From positions 47,735,440 to 47,799,439 of the forward strand of contig CM031879.1 of the NCBI GenBank assembly GCA_018697195.1: 64,000 nucleotides of DNA. The letters run 5' to 3'. Shown one piece after another: positions 24,306-36,400 of this stretch. The notes beneath the pieces are model-generated. The model had not been told where the DNA came from, ran no database searches, and saw only the letters and a program-made list of their open reading frames with translations. The DNA is from Certhia americana (Eukaryota > Chordata > Aves > Passeriformes > Certhiidae). How positions within the stretch are numbered: the first letter of the stretch is position 1; each line of letters opens with the position of its first letter. Made by a program: the position numbers and the translations under genes.

Positions 24306-27300
24306 ACAGTGGAGAGCAAAAGAGCAAAGGCCGCAGTGTATCCATGAAATGGAGAGCTCTGCTGATGTTGTCAACAACTTTGTAACATGCAAGATCTTGC
24401 TAAGGTAAGGAATATTTCTCACCAGGCATAGATAGAAATGCATCTAGGATCAGAAAACATTTAGTTACTGTTGGCAGGTTTAAACCCCTTCTTTGGACTT
24501 TCAAAACAGGAAAAGGTATGCACCAGGTTTGTATCCTATGCTCTCCTCTTCAGAGGAAGAGGGCATGGACTGTCCAAGACCCCTATGATTTATTTAACAT
24601 TCTGCTGCTGTTAGGCATGTCCTCTTACTTTCTGCATCTGCAAATAGGCAAGTCTGGGAGGTGAACACCATTATATAAATGACCAAGGATAAATCTGTGA
24701 ATCTGTGTCACACTTACAGGAGACAGACTGACTCTGCAAGGAAACAGCTAGGGAAAGTCATCAGATACCACCAGTCCTAAATCTTCTTTCAATATCTTGT
24801 AGCTGAATTTTGAGAACAAAATAAGGTTTCCTTTTATTTGTCTTTCTGGCATTTAGATTTCATAAGCATAATTTTCTTTCTTCTGTTATTTAAAAACTAG
24901 CTAAGATAATGAAACCAGAGTGTGAGACTTATAAAATCTTGAAACTGGGCAGTGAAATATTCGGCCTTAATGTCACTCTGTTGACTGAGGACAAGGTAGC
25001 TTTTATATAAAAAAACCCAACCAAACAAAGCCAGAACCAAAACCAACAAAAAGACCTCCCCCCTGCAAAAAAAAAAAACCCAACCCCCCCAAAAAAACCC
25101 ACAACAACAAAACCCGGATTATAGGAGAATTGTGTCTGATAAGAGAATAAGAAGCAAGGGTCCTCAGGATAGCCATCATCTCTGAAGAATTTTGTTCTTG
25201 TTCCTGCTTAGCTCAAGCCAAATCAATGTAAGGGTTTTGTCCCAATTCCAATTAGCCCATCGTAGGTCAGTATATCTGGAAAGTCTTAAAAAGATCTGTG
25301 CAGTTATTTCAGGAGACTGAGCAGCCCAATTTCTGTTCAGTTAAATGTCATCTGAGCATACCGGGCACTTTGCAAGAATTGCTTCCCTGAAAAAGATGAA
25401 GGATGACTCTGACAGAGAAGGAGACAGTGAGAATGGAGAGATGCAAGCAGCTGACTCTCTTAAATGTTCTTGAGCATCATTAAAAATAAGGGTGACCAAG
25501 GAATTTAAATGCAAAAGACACCTAGGTCAAAACTTCAAGTGTGATTTTGATGCAGCCTCACTAGCTGCATTAGTTATAGTCTGAAACAGAAGAATTTGAA
25601 AAGTATTTGCAATACCCTGAGGGTATTTTGACATCTGTTCATTGGGATGTTTTAGTTTTGCATAGAGGGGATAAGGGCAGAATAATTCCTGCTTGAACTT
25701 TACTCACTGGAAAAGTAAAATCATTGCTTTTGCCAATGAGAAAGAATAACTTTGAACAAGTTCTGGCCAAGCTCGTACCAAAGGTGGTGAACTCTTCTCT
25801 TTGAAGAGATATCATGTTGCAGAGATCGTTTTGTACTGCATGCTGATATTTCCTCCAAATTAACTTAAACTGGCATTCTGCCTCAAAAGCTGAAAAATAT
25901 TAAACCTGATGCTCTGCTTGTTTGTTCTCCATTCAGAATGTCTACAGCTACCCCTTTTGTGACTTTTCTGTTGCTGCTGGGTTTTCACTTAGATGGCTTA
26001 GATGTTCTTTCTCACTATTCTCAAAATCTCTGCTGGCCCCCAAGTGACTCCTACACTGTGACTCATGGGCCTCTTTCATCAGGAGGCAAACTAATGGTCT
26101 CCTTCAACACATGCTGAATGTGTTCTGCACAGCTCCAGGGTTTCTGCTGCTGCTAATGAGATTTTTCTGGAGGGATGGGAAAGATCATTAAAGACTGGTT
26201 TCTGAAAGCCCAGTATTAGTTTTTCAGTGTTTAACCAGGGGTGCCTCCTCACTGCTCAATTCTAATACTGGCAGAGTGTTTGCTCTGATAGCAGGGTGGT
26301 CAAGGATCAGCTCTCTGGTGTCAACACACAGGAACATCTGCTAGACTGGGTGTTTTTGAACTTTTGGAGTGATGAAAAAAGGAGCAATGATTGCAGGCTT
26401 ACAGCAAGGTGAGTTGTGGAGCTGAGTACTAAGTGAAAGACTTGTCACAAGGCTAATGGTATAACCTGGCTGTACATAGAGGGAGTTCCTACCTCCGTTA
26501 GGTATCCAGTCCAGTGAAGAAAACAGAGCAAATTACCAAAAATACTTAATTTGAGAGCAATTCCTGTCCTTGAAGACAAACAGGATGGTACTAGGTGGTG
26601 GTGGGTTAAGGAAAATGAAAACTGACCTTGGGAGACAGCCCTGTCAGCTGCTGATTGTGGGCTTGGTTAGAGAATGAGAATCATGGGGAAGAGAACATTG
26701 GGATAGGAACTGTGGATAGAGCTAGAAGAGCTATGGGGCAGCCAACACATAAGAATTTGGGAAAGAGAAAGGGAAAGTTCACTGAGATGCTATTCATTAG
26801 TACTGTCAGAAAGGATTCAAGAAGATTGTGAATGAATGCTTGACCAAAGAAGAAGGTACAGGTAGTGTAGGGAGACAGAAAAATGCATAATTAAGCATTC
26901 TTCAGTTGCTCTAGACAACATCCTTTACTCTCAGTACAGAGCTGACAAAGGCCTTAGGTTTCCCTATTTGCTACTTTGGAACATAGCATGACAGCCCTGA
27001 ATTCAGGGAACATGGAATGCTGAGATACAGCATTTTAAACACCACTGAGGTGACTGAAAAATTGAAGAAAGCAGAGAGGCTGAAAGGCATCACTGATGTG
27101 GCATGCTTCATAGATTTTGCAAGAACAGGGGAAAAGATCACCCTGATGGGAACACTGTGCCCTTAAAATGACCTTGGCAGGAAAAAAACTGCGTTTGAGT
27201 TTAAGAGGAAACTTAGGTTTGGACATGCTAATCTATTAAGCTTCAAAAACAGGTACTCAGGTCACAGAGCTTTCCTGGAACAGTGGCAGAACTGTCCAAA

Positions 27301-29035
27301 GGCTTAATGCCAAGGGATTTCTGAATATCACATCTGAAACAAAGCAAAGTGTCCTTCTTTGTGATGTGCAAAAGGTAAAACCACTGCAGAGCTAAAACAC
27401 TGGGATTGTACATGAAAGCCACAAGAAGTTTGAATTTTGCTTTATTTTACATGAAGTGGTGGGCAAAAGAAGACAATGTTTACATGGTTGCTGTATTTTT
27501 CACATTTTGTCTGTTGTCAAACATTTATTGCTTCTAAAATTTTAGTTGAAGAGATGGCTAATTACTAAACTGTAACAAAGACATATATTTTCTCATATTA
27601 AAAATAAAACAGATAACTGTATGTTTCACCTAAAAGTACAACAAACAGGTGGAAGACTTCAAGAGGACCCAGAGTCAGAGCTATTTTACAGTTTCTGGGA
27701 ATTATTGATGTTCCTGTTAAGATACCAGATCAAAATTATCAAATAACAGGGATAAGAGTATAAACAATAATTCTGGCAATAGCAGGAGGGCAGAATATTT
27801 ACACATGGGGATGTCTTTAGGGAACTGAGAAACTCTGAGTGTATATTAGAGTTGAAGGATCCCAAATGACCCATCATTATTGGTCTTTAGACTGTTTTCT
27901 CTCCTCCTGTAAAGCCAAACAGTACTGGAAGGGTTTTAAACCCAGGTGAGCAGAACTGCAGACAGAAAGGCTATATTTACATTAGCCAAGGGAGGAGTAA
28001 ATCTCTTCTTTGGGGTTTACATCTGCACAAAAAGCAAATTTCCATTACAATGGAAACACTTCCCATCAGTTAGAGATGTTTTTTCTTGCTGACATCAAAT
28101 ATTTTCTTGTCTGCTCCATGTGTCCACTCTGTTTCTGGCCCGAATTTCTCAGGGCACTTACACTTGCCTGCATTTAATTCTTGCCTTAGGGCATGGTTTT
28201 GGCAAACTGTCAGTTGGCATATGTTGGGAAGTCAGGGCATTTCCCTGTGAAACATACTCTCCAGTAGAATCTGTTCCACACTGATAACATTTAGATCTGA
28301 CGAAAAAGCAGCAGAAAAGTATGGCCAAGGGCCTTTGGCAACTTCAGAGAGAGCCAGAGTTCCTGCCTACAGCTGCTCAAAAAAGCCTAAATTAACTAGA
28401 AAAGAGGGAGCCTTTCTGGAAGCCATTAGCCTTGGAGGAAAGCTAAAGCAGCAAGATATGCACAGGTAGTTTGAAATCATCACCTGCAAGACTGCAAGGA
28501 CAGAAAAGGTAGAAAGAGAGGCAGTTGCCACAGGGAAACTCATCTTTAGCCTGGCTACATTAATCAGCAATTTGGGAGTGCTGCTGTATGTGCACAACAG
28601 AGTAGGGATGCAAATGTAAGAGGCAGAGAGGGGGCTGGAGAAGCTGAATTGTTTGGAGACTCTTTCCATGCCTTCATGGGTGAGCAAAGCTGAGTCTGCC
28701 TTCAGCAAGTCTTCCTGTGTGTGGCAGATCAAAGGCAGTCTGCTTACCTATAAATCTTTTTGGATTGGTTTCTGAAGGTGTGAAGGTCAATTGACTTTTC
28801 CTCCTTAGAAATGACACCCTTCACATTTCTCTCCTTTCTTGATACTAACCATATATTTCTTTTCAAGACTCTCAACAGCAGTTTAAATGAGCTTAAAATA
28901 TTTCAGGTGAGTGTTCCTCTGGTAATTTAGCTGAAATCAGCCAGAGTTCAAAAGTTAGGAATGTTAGACTCATGGAGAGAATAAACAAGTTGATATGCCG
29001 ATGCAATTGCACAAATATGGTTGGCTTCACTTCAG
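24306..29035. other. Unannotated stretch
   Basis: No gene is recognisable apart from the exon candidate that follows. The only sequence feature picked out is an A/C low-complexity patch at 25008-25115, listed separately. It may be intron if the flanking exon candidates are real. Confidence 0.5.
25008..25115. repeat. A/C-rich low-complexity patch
   Basis: About 108 bases consisting almost only of A and C on the plus strand (AAAACCC, CCAACCAAAC, a 12-base A run, CCCCCCC), interrupted by few G or T. No periodic unit persists. Its origin is probably simple expansion. Confidence 0.9.
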
Positions 29036-29195
29036 AAAGCAGCCTAAAAGCTGTTTGTTGGCAGATGAAACAATGATTGTCACCACTGCTGCTCCGGATG
29101 AAATCCTGAACACAGTAAGAATGGCTATTAGAATAAGAAGGCTACAACAAGAAATAGCCTGCAGCTTTCAACAGTTTAGAACACAGCTTGCAGAG
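29036..29195 (+). other. Candidate internal exon
   Basis: A plus-strand frame is open from 28968 to a TAG at 29208-29210. Possible acceptors are CACTTCAG ending at 29035 and GTTGGCAG further in. The segment ends GCAGAG/GTGAGA, a good donor, at 29195/29196. The 53-codon peptide is not low-complexity: a hydrophobic part (MIVTTAAPDEILNTVRMA) is followed by an amphipathic, Arg/Gln-rich, probably helical part (IRIRRLQQEIACSFQQFRTQ). I do not recognise the family. With the 29036 start the exon would be 160 bases and end on a codon boundary. A true exon is possible, and a chance frame is at least as likely. Confidence 0.25.
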
Positions 29196-32100
29196 GTGAG
29201 ATTCCTATAGAAAAACAGCAAGATCACAAGAACTTACATATATTGTTTGCCTGTAGAAAATTCAAGAAAGGGGCTAAAGACACTTTTATTTAGGGCTCAA
29301 AATCAGTGATACTGTAGAAACACAGCTGATGTTTTCTGTCTTCATCTTAGAAACAGTCTTTCTTTACTCGCTGCCCTTTCATCAGCAGCTAAACTGTGTT
29401 TCTCTGTTCCCTGTGTTTAGATATTGCAACTATTTAAGAATGTGATGGGGCTCTGTGGATAGGGAGCTCAACTGAAGATATTATGCACAGGGTTTTTTTC
29501 ACACATTAGAGTATTTAGTATCAATCTCTTAAGAAAAGGGAAAGGCTATTCTCAGTTCCAATCCAAACTGCCTACCAGTTGAATAGCTAACCATAGATTT
29601 TAGGCCAGCAGTGGTTAATGGGCAAAACTTATTGGAAGTGAAATTTAGCCCATGGCTAAATGGCAGTAGGAGTAAGAATTGCCTGCCTAAAAAATCAGGA
29701 CTTTTGTGCTGATGATAAGCATACAAATTCTGTAGAACTCAACTAAATCAATATCCAGTCATCCCGTAACTTTTTTGATAATTGATTTGGAGAAAATAAG
29801 ACCTTCCTTCACAATACACTTACCTTTTCCCTAAAGATACAGGTCATTCAAAAATAAGAAAAATAAGAAAATAAGAATAAGAAAAATTCTGGGGTTTTGA
29901 GGCTTTTTGGTTTTGCTAGATTCAGCTTAATCATTCTGCAGTAGGTGGAAGCTTATTGGGTTATTTCTGAATATAATTTAGAACTTGTAGTAAAAAGGTT
30001 TTTTGTTACAGTATTAATGAAAACTCCATGTAATTTGAAAGGCTGAAAAATTCAAGTTGGTAAAGTCATTATTCTGGGGAGAAGAAAATGAAAAATGTGT
30101 AACAAATCTGAGCCATATCTTCCAGGCAGAAGCAGGTCCCTAAAGTCCTATGACCATTTCCCAGAAGTGGCACTCAGTTCCCTATGATTGCTTTTCCTAA
30201 GGCTTTGGACTATAGTGTGGAGAGTGGATGCTCATTTTGAGGGCATCCAAATTACTTCTAAACTGCATCCTGAAGTCTTTCCTTTGATGAAAGCGTTTTA
30301 GCATTTCACGGAAGTGGTCTTCTCCATGGCCTGCCAGTGGGGCTCACTGCCCAGGCAGCCCCAGCCTGCCATATGTCTCAGTGCTTTTCCAGAGATTATT
30401 GTTTCTCTCCAGGGAATGAGTGGAGTGTTGGTAATGCTTCTTTCCTTCAAAGAATGCAAGGGTAAACCCCTTGGTCTCAGTAGGAGCCAAATGCTCAAGT
30501 CTGTTAGCAGTGTTCAGCAGCACAAGGCCTGGCTGTACACATGTAAAGCCATAGACTGTTGGCTTTTGAATGAAATATAACAAGTGCAATGGGAAAGCAG
30601 AACAAGCTGGCTAAAGGGACATCATCCCATTACTCTAGACTTCAAGGGACTTACCAAAATCAAGTGTGTATTGCAAATAATAATATTGTAAGCATAGAGC
30701 GTGTGAATTCATGCTATGCAGACACAGGAATACGTCAGCTGCAACAAATGGTCTTTCTTATAAGTCTCTATAACTACTAGGAAACTGTCTGGATGATGAA
30801 GCCCCTCACATGTGTCTGAGTTTTGCCCAGGGGACCACAGACTGACTAATGAACTTGTCAGTAAGGCTGGCAGGGCATTAGAATTACAGCAGAGTGAGAG
30901 TTCCCATCCAGAATGCTGCAATGAGAGTGTTTTGTGCTGGCTGGATAGTACCTGTATGGATCACTCCTTTTGTTTCCATCCCCTTTGCAGCTTTTTGTGT
31001 TGATCAAAAATCTTGTATCTCTAAAATTGCCAACCAGACAGGCCCTATTAGCTTTTTTCTCTTGCAAAGTCCCTTTATGGATGAAGACAGTTCAGGCTGC
31101 ATTGGGGGTTCACTGTAGATCTTTCACCTTGCAAATTGCTTTACTGATGTTGGTTGATGCATTTCAAATCAAGTATCATGTTCTCAATATTGTCTGTAAG
31201 CTTTACACCACACTTCCCTCCCCTACTTGGGGTAGGCTCATGAATCCTGGTTTCCAATATTCTCCTGCTGCCTAGCAAATTATCATTTATTTTACTACTT
31301 GTGAAACAAATCTCTATTTGACAGATGCTTCCTGATGAAAGCAACTGTTTTGTCAGCAATTCAATGGCAGAAGCCTCTTCTTGGGACAAAAGTCCTTGAC
31401 TTAAACATTTCAAAATATCTATTCTGAAGACAGAGGAAATTCTATCGTCTATAACTCTCGCCACCTATTTCCCTACGAGAGGGGGAAAGAAAAGCAAAAT
31501 CAATTTTTTAAGTACAGATTATGAGGAAGAGTAGACTTTGCAAGGAGCACTGCAGCTGGCAGGTATCTGGTCATTGTCGCTCAGCAGAGGCACCCTACGT
31601 TTTCAACACTGCTGTCCTGTGCTGGCAGGTTCAAAGGTCCAGTGGTATCTTAGTCACAGGCACCAATGGACAGCCACAAGTACAGGAAGGCAGGTTTCAC
31701 TGCAAAGTCTGTGTCTGTTTGAAGCTAGAACAAAACCAAATCCCTGTCCAGAAAAGCTATTTATTCTGTCTTCATATGGGGCTGAATCACAAAGCTCTAC
31801 CCCTGGGTCCCTGTTGCTTCCTGAAATCAGTGTGTCACCAGAGAACATCCTCTCTCTCATGACAGCTGTCATCTTGACCAGCACACTGTGAGTTGAACCA
31901 GGGAATCACTACCCCTAAACCCACACTTTAAGAGCCACTTTAACATTAAGCTAGCACAGCTTATGTTGGCTCATCAGCACCAAACAGGTCTGTGTCCTGA
32001 GAGGAGCTGCATGCTCTATAATCCCCCTCTGAGCCAGGGATGCAGAATCTACAAGGAAATGTTTTATTTCACACAGTGTCAAGGAAGCTGGGAAAATAGC

Positions 32101-32752
32101 TGGGGAAAGGTCAGCTCTGAAAAGATGCTTTTACAGGCTCAGACTCGCAAATGTTGAAGAAACTGCACAGTCTGAGACACTGAATTGTCAGAAGTTCCAT
32201 TTGTACATTTAAAGGTACTAGCTCTGCGGGAGGTGTGAGTTCATTCAGCTGGTCACTGCACAGCCTGCAGTGTGTTTGAAGTCCTGGTCTGAAATGTCCT
32301 GCAGATACCTGGCTAGAGGGGCTGCACTGGGAAATGTCAGTCCTATCTAAAATAGGAAAAAAAGGGAGGAGCTGTGGGAGAAATTAGGACTAAAAATAGA
32401 GTGTTTCCTCCCTCATTACAAAATACAGGTAAAAATAAAACTCAACACTTCCATTCTTTCTGCATCCCTGAATGACAGCCAGGTATGAATTCATGACACT
32501 TATCTCACTGCTAAAAAAGATGCAAAACAAAAGCAACTTCCACATTTATTTTTAGTTCAGTTCCATGGCTCATAATAGGGTTAAATTTGGTCCTAAAAAC
32601 TGGTTTGTCCTGGGAAGTCTGCTGTAACTAATAACCCACTCATGTTCACATTACTTGTTTTAAAATGTATATGGGATTAGTGGGTTTGCATTGTGAAGCT
32701 TTTTCCAATGAAAAGTGATTTTTCACCCCAAAAAAGATTTTTCTTTTTGATT
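29196..32752. other. Unannotated stretch
   Basis: Nothing firm. Several overlapping open frames occur at 30298-31891 on both strands with no known domain. An A-rich AATAAG patch lies at 29850-29886. Base composition is slightly more GC-rich around 30300-32300, which lets chance frames grow. Confidence 0.5.
29850..29886. repeat. A-rich AATAAG patch
   Basis: About 37 bases of degenerate AAAATAAG units on the plus strand. It contains several AATAAG words that could be misread as poly(A) signals but are part of the repeat. Confidence 0.8.
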
Positions 32753-32760
32753 TAATATAA

Positions 32761-32842
<82 letters not shown>

Positions 32843-32843
32843 T
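32761..32843. repeat. Compound (TAC)13(TAA)14 microsatellite
   Basis: Thirteen perfect TAC units at 32761-32799 pass directly into about fourteen perfect TAA units at 32800-32842, with no interruption in either block. Two trinucleotide arrays meeting in register suggests that one arose inside the other by a point change that then spread by slippage. It is likely to be polymorphic in length. Confidence 0.97.
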
Positions 32844-33377
32844 TTATTGTTTTTCAAAAGGAAAAAAATTGGATATAGCCTTCTGGCAATAAAATATCTG
32901 TTTCTTTATAAATTTATTTGATCTTATTTAGTTATGAAAATTGAATGTATATCTTTTCCCTGTAGAGGTCTCCAATAGTGGTGTTTCAGATTTTGTTGGG
33001 TTTTGCTTTTTTTTTTAATTTCTGAAACATATTTGTGAAGAAATTTTAAAAGTCTCATTAAGTGGGTATTATTCTTTCTATGCTTTGAACAGAATACAGT
33101 TGCTGGCTCTTTTGTTTCATTAATTCCCCATACAAATACACATTGTACACAATTTAGGTTCCTGAAAGACACAGGGATTAGAAACTTCTTTCGCCTGACT
33201 AAATCCTTTGGAAATTTAAAATGGAAAATATTATCACAGTTTGAGTGTTAAATCTATCAAAATTTTGTGTAACCAATTAATTATTTGCTTGAGAGGATCT
33301 CTAAATCTTCTTGTGAAAGCAGAGAACTTTGGCAGTGATGCAATCTCCAAACCAGAAAGGAAAGCACATGTTGTAAC

Positions 33378-33417
33378 GGGGATCGGGGGTGGGGGGTGGG
33401 GGGGTGTGGGGGGTGGG
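33378..33417 (+). repeat. G-rich tract, G-quadruplex type
   Basis: Within 40 bases the plus strand has six runs of three to seven G (33378-33381, 33385-33389, 33391-33396, 33398-33404, 33408-33413, 33415-33417), separated by one to three bases. This satisfies the common G-quadruplex rule (four runs of three or more G with loops up to seven). The Gly-rich and Pro-rich frames at 33241-33484 are its translation. Confidence 0.9.
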
Positions 33418-36400
33418 AATGCAAAGCAGTTGAGGAATTTTGTAGGGTTTTTTTTTGGTTAGAAAGGCTTTGCTGAGAGGACAAGTACAGCTGTGTAATT
33501 AAAAGGAACAGCTCAAGAAGAGGGAATTAAGGAAAACTCCAGGGAACTGATCAAGTACAAACCCTTGGTATAAAATTTTGTCTAAAGAAGAGGAAAAAAA
33601 GTGCCTCCAGAAGAACTGAAAGGGAAGAGGGAGGGAATGTGTTGTGAGCTGGTGCACAACAGAATGCCAGGAGCAGGTGAGCAGCTAAACTCTGACTGCT
33701 AACTTCCTCCTGCTGCTAAAACAGCAGGACTGTGATGCATCACACTGTAGTTACAGGGGTGTGTCTAAAGATCCTCCTCATCCAAAATTTAATTTCCTGA
33801 CAGCAAGAACATGCAAAACTCTGATATTTTGGACTGGCTGCTGAGGCCAGGAAGTCATGTTATTTTGTGATGGGAGCATCAAACCATGGTGTTAACTTTG
33901 CAGAAGGAAGTAGGAAAGGGTAGATCCTTTTTCATAAAAATAAATATCTGCTGCCAAGATGTAAATAGGATGGATAAATTTTCTGCTCATCTGACTTTTT
34001 AAGATGCTCTCTATAACTCCTCAGTCAGCAAAAAAATGTATCTAAAATGTGATAGCAAGCAATCCCAGAGAGTTCAGCCTTGAAAAGTACCCATTCAAAT
34101 GTGTTCAAAGGTGTTACATTTGCTTGGCACTACTATGGTTTCAGATGATCCTATAGACTTGGTTTTTTTTCCACATGACTCTTCTTCTATCAGAAATGGG
34201 ACCCTAGTCCCATTAAAATTAATTTTAATTTATTATGGCTACCTTAATTTGTCCAGCAGCAAGATGGGGGTCAAGCTGGCTCTAAAAGAAGCGTCTTTCT
34301 TGGTCAGACACTAAAGGGCATGGGTGTGGAAGCCAAAAGACTGAAGGAGAAAAAGCAGAAGGATAAAGACTAGTTAGAATAAGAGGTGTGCAAACATCAC
34401 ATCTATTTGCCTATCTGTCACAGCACACTTTCCAGTCATCTCTGCAGGACCACATGATGTCTAAAATATGTGAAGCAAAAGTAATCATCCTGTCTCAGTG
34501 GCTCTGGCTTTTTATAGAAGTCAGTTAGTTTGAGGCATTTTCTATTCAACATTAAATTAGAAGCAGGTTTTTCAAAACAGCTGAACTACTGAATGTCTCA
34601 GTATGATGCTTCCACACACATGCATGTGTTTTTGGTATGCAGCTGGCATTGTTTCCAGATTTCCTGAGACAAATGGCCTACTTCTGGGTACCTTTTCCCT
34701 TCAAAATCCCACCTTGATACATTTTAGTGTTTTGAATTTCCAATTAATTTTTTTTTTTTTTTTTAGTTAGGTCTCTGAATTTATAATAGAGCCAGATATT
34801 CCAGAAACAAAAAATTTTACATGCTGAGGGGAATGATGGATTGAGCCAGCATGGGGTATTGTTTTTGAAATTGGGGAATATCTTAATGTAATACAACACA
34901 CTTCAATAGGAGGGAGATCCTTATTACATTTCTTTCATCAGAATGCAATAAAGGACTAGCAGGAGACAAAAGTACAAGGAGAAGTAGAGGAAAGTAGAGA
35001 AATACATGAGTATCGTCTCTGTATGTACTTTTCAGCTCTACGTATTTTGTAGTTCTATGTCTGTTTAACTATCAAACAGCACGCTCTGAAATATGGACTG
35101 ACAGAAATATGTAACCTGCAACTCCTTCCCTTTTCTCTCAATTCTGGGATGATGGAAGGATTTCAGGTGTGTGAAGGCCTCCATGAAAAAGCAAAACAAA
35201 GTACCAGGGTATTGTTTTGGAAATGGAAATGCACCCAGCAGTAGGTAGAAACCCAAATTCCTTTGCTTTGCAGTTTCCATCATAGGAAAACAGAGTTCTG
35301 CATTCAGGATATCCTTGTGTGCTAGCACGGCAAGAGTCTGAAATATTTCAAGCTTACTATTTTGCTTTTCAAGTGTTTACTGTTTCATTTCTATATGTTT
35401 TTTGCCTCTCTGTTGGGAAATGACCTTATGAAGGGTCAGTATTCCTGGGAATGGATTCACAGGGGTGGAATAAAAATGGGATGTGTATTCTCTTTTTCCC
35501 CTGCCAGTGCTGCCTAATTAAATAAATGTGCTTCTGATCATGAGACAAAAGAGGTATCGCACTGCCATGCAGCCAAAACCTCCAGACTGGGGCTACATCT
35601 GGCCCAGTTTATAAATTGCTCTTATTTTAAAGAAAATCATTTGCTAGCCCCTTATTTTTCAGATGTGTCACTGCAGATGCAAAAAAAAAAAAAAAAAGAA
35701 AAAAAAAAAGTCTGGATTTTTGCAGTAGGATTTTCTCTCTGCTCCTTTGCTGAGGCAGAGTAAAAGTATTCTTCCCTTTTTAAAATAAAAGCACAGTGCA
35801 TGACAATTTCCCATGTTTCTGAAATATTTGTGAAACTTTAGCAGAAAAATGTGGAAGGCCATTATTCATTCCTTTTTTTAACCTACTGGGGCTGAACAAG
35901 AAAGGCAGGGAGAAGACAGGAAACAGGGGACAATTGCTCTTTCCTTACAATCTAGAAGTCACCACTGATGGAGGTAATTACTGGGAGAGTCTTTTCTGCC
36001 CTCTCCACAAGTAGAGGTAGTAAAATCAGGCATCAATACTTGAGGCAATGCTAACAAGGAATAAGAACTGACATTTGGATTGAGGTCTCTATAAATGACT
36101 GTTTGTCATTACATTGATGTGCATGGTTGAAATTTTGTATATGCATCCAGAGGCTGCAAGAATTTGACGTATTTGTAGTAATGAGTGAGCCTTCCAAAGT
36201 GGATTATACAAAATACAATATTTCAGGCTCATTTTGAGCACTGTGTTTACTTTGGAAGCCCTTTAAATCTACTCTAAAATGGTTAAACTAGAACTGTCTG
36301 CTGAAGCATTTTAGGCTTTCTGAAACAGAATTACATGAAAAATTACTTTTACAGAAAGTCAACAGAAACATTTTGCTCTTCACAGAGTACAAATAGTTAC

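Noticed and set aside
29850..29886. Cluster of AATAAG-like words read as poly(A) signals
   Set aside because: They are units of a simple A-rich repeat with no gene end nearby.
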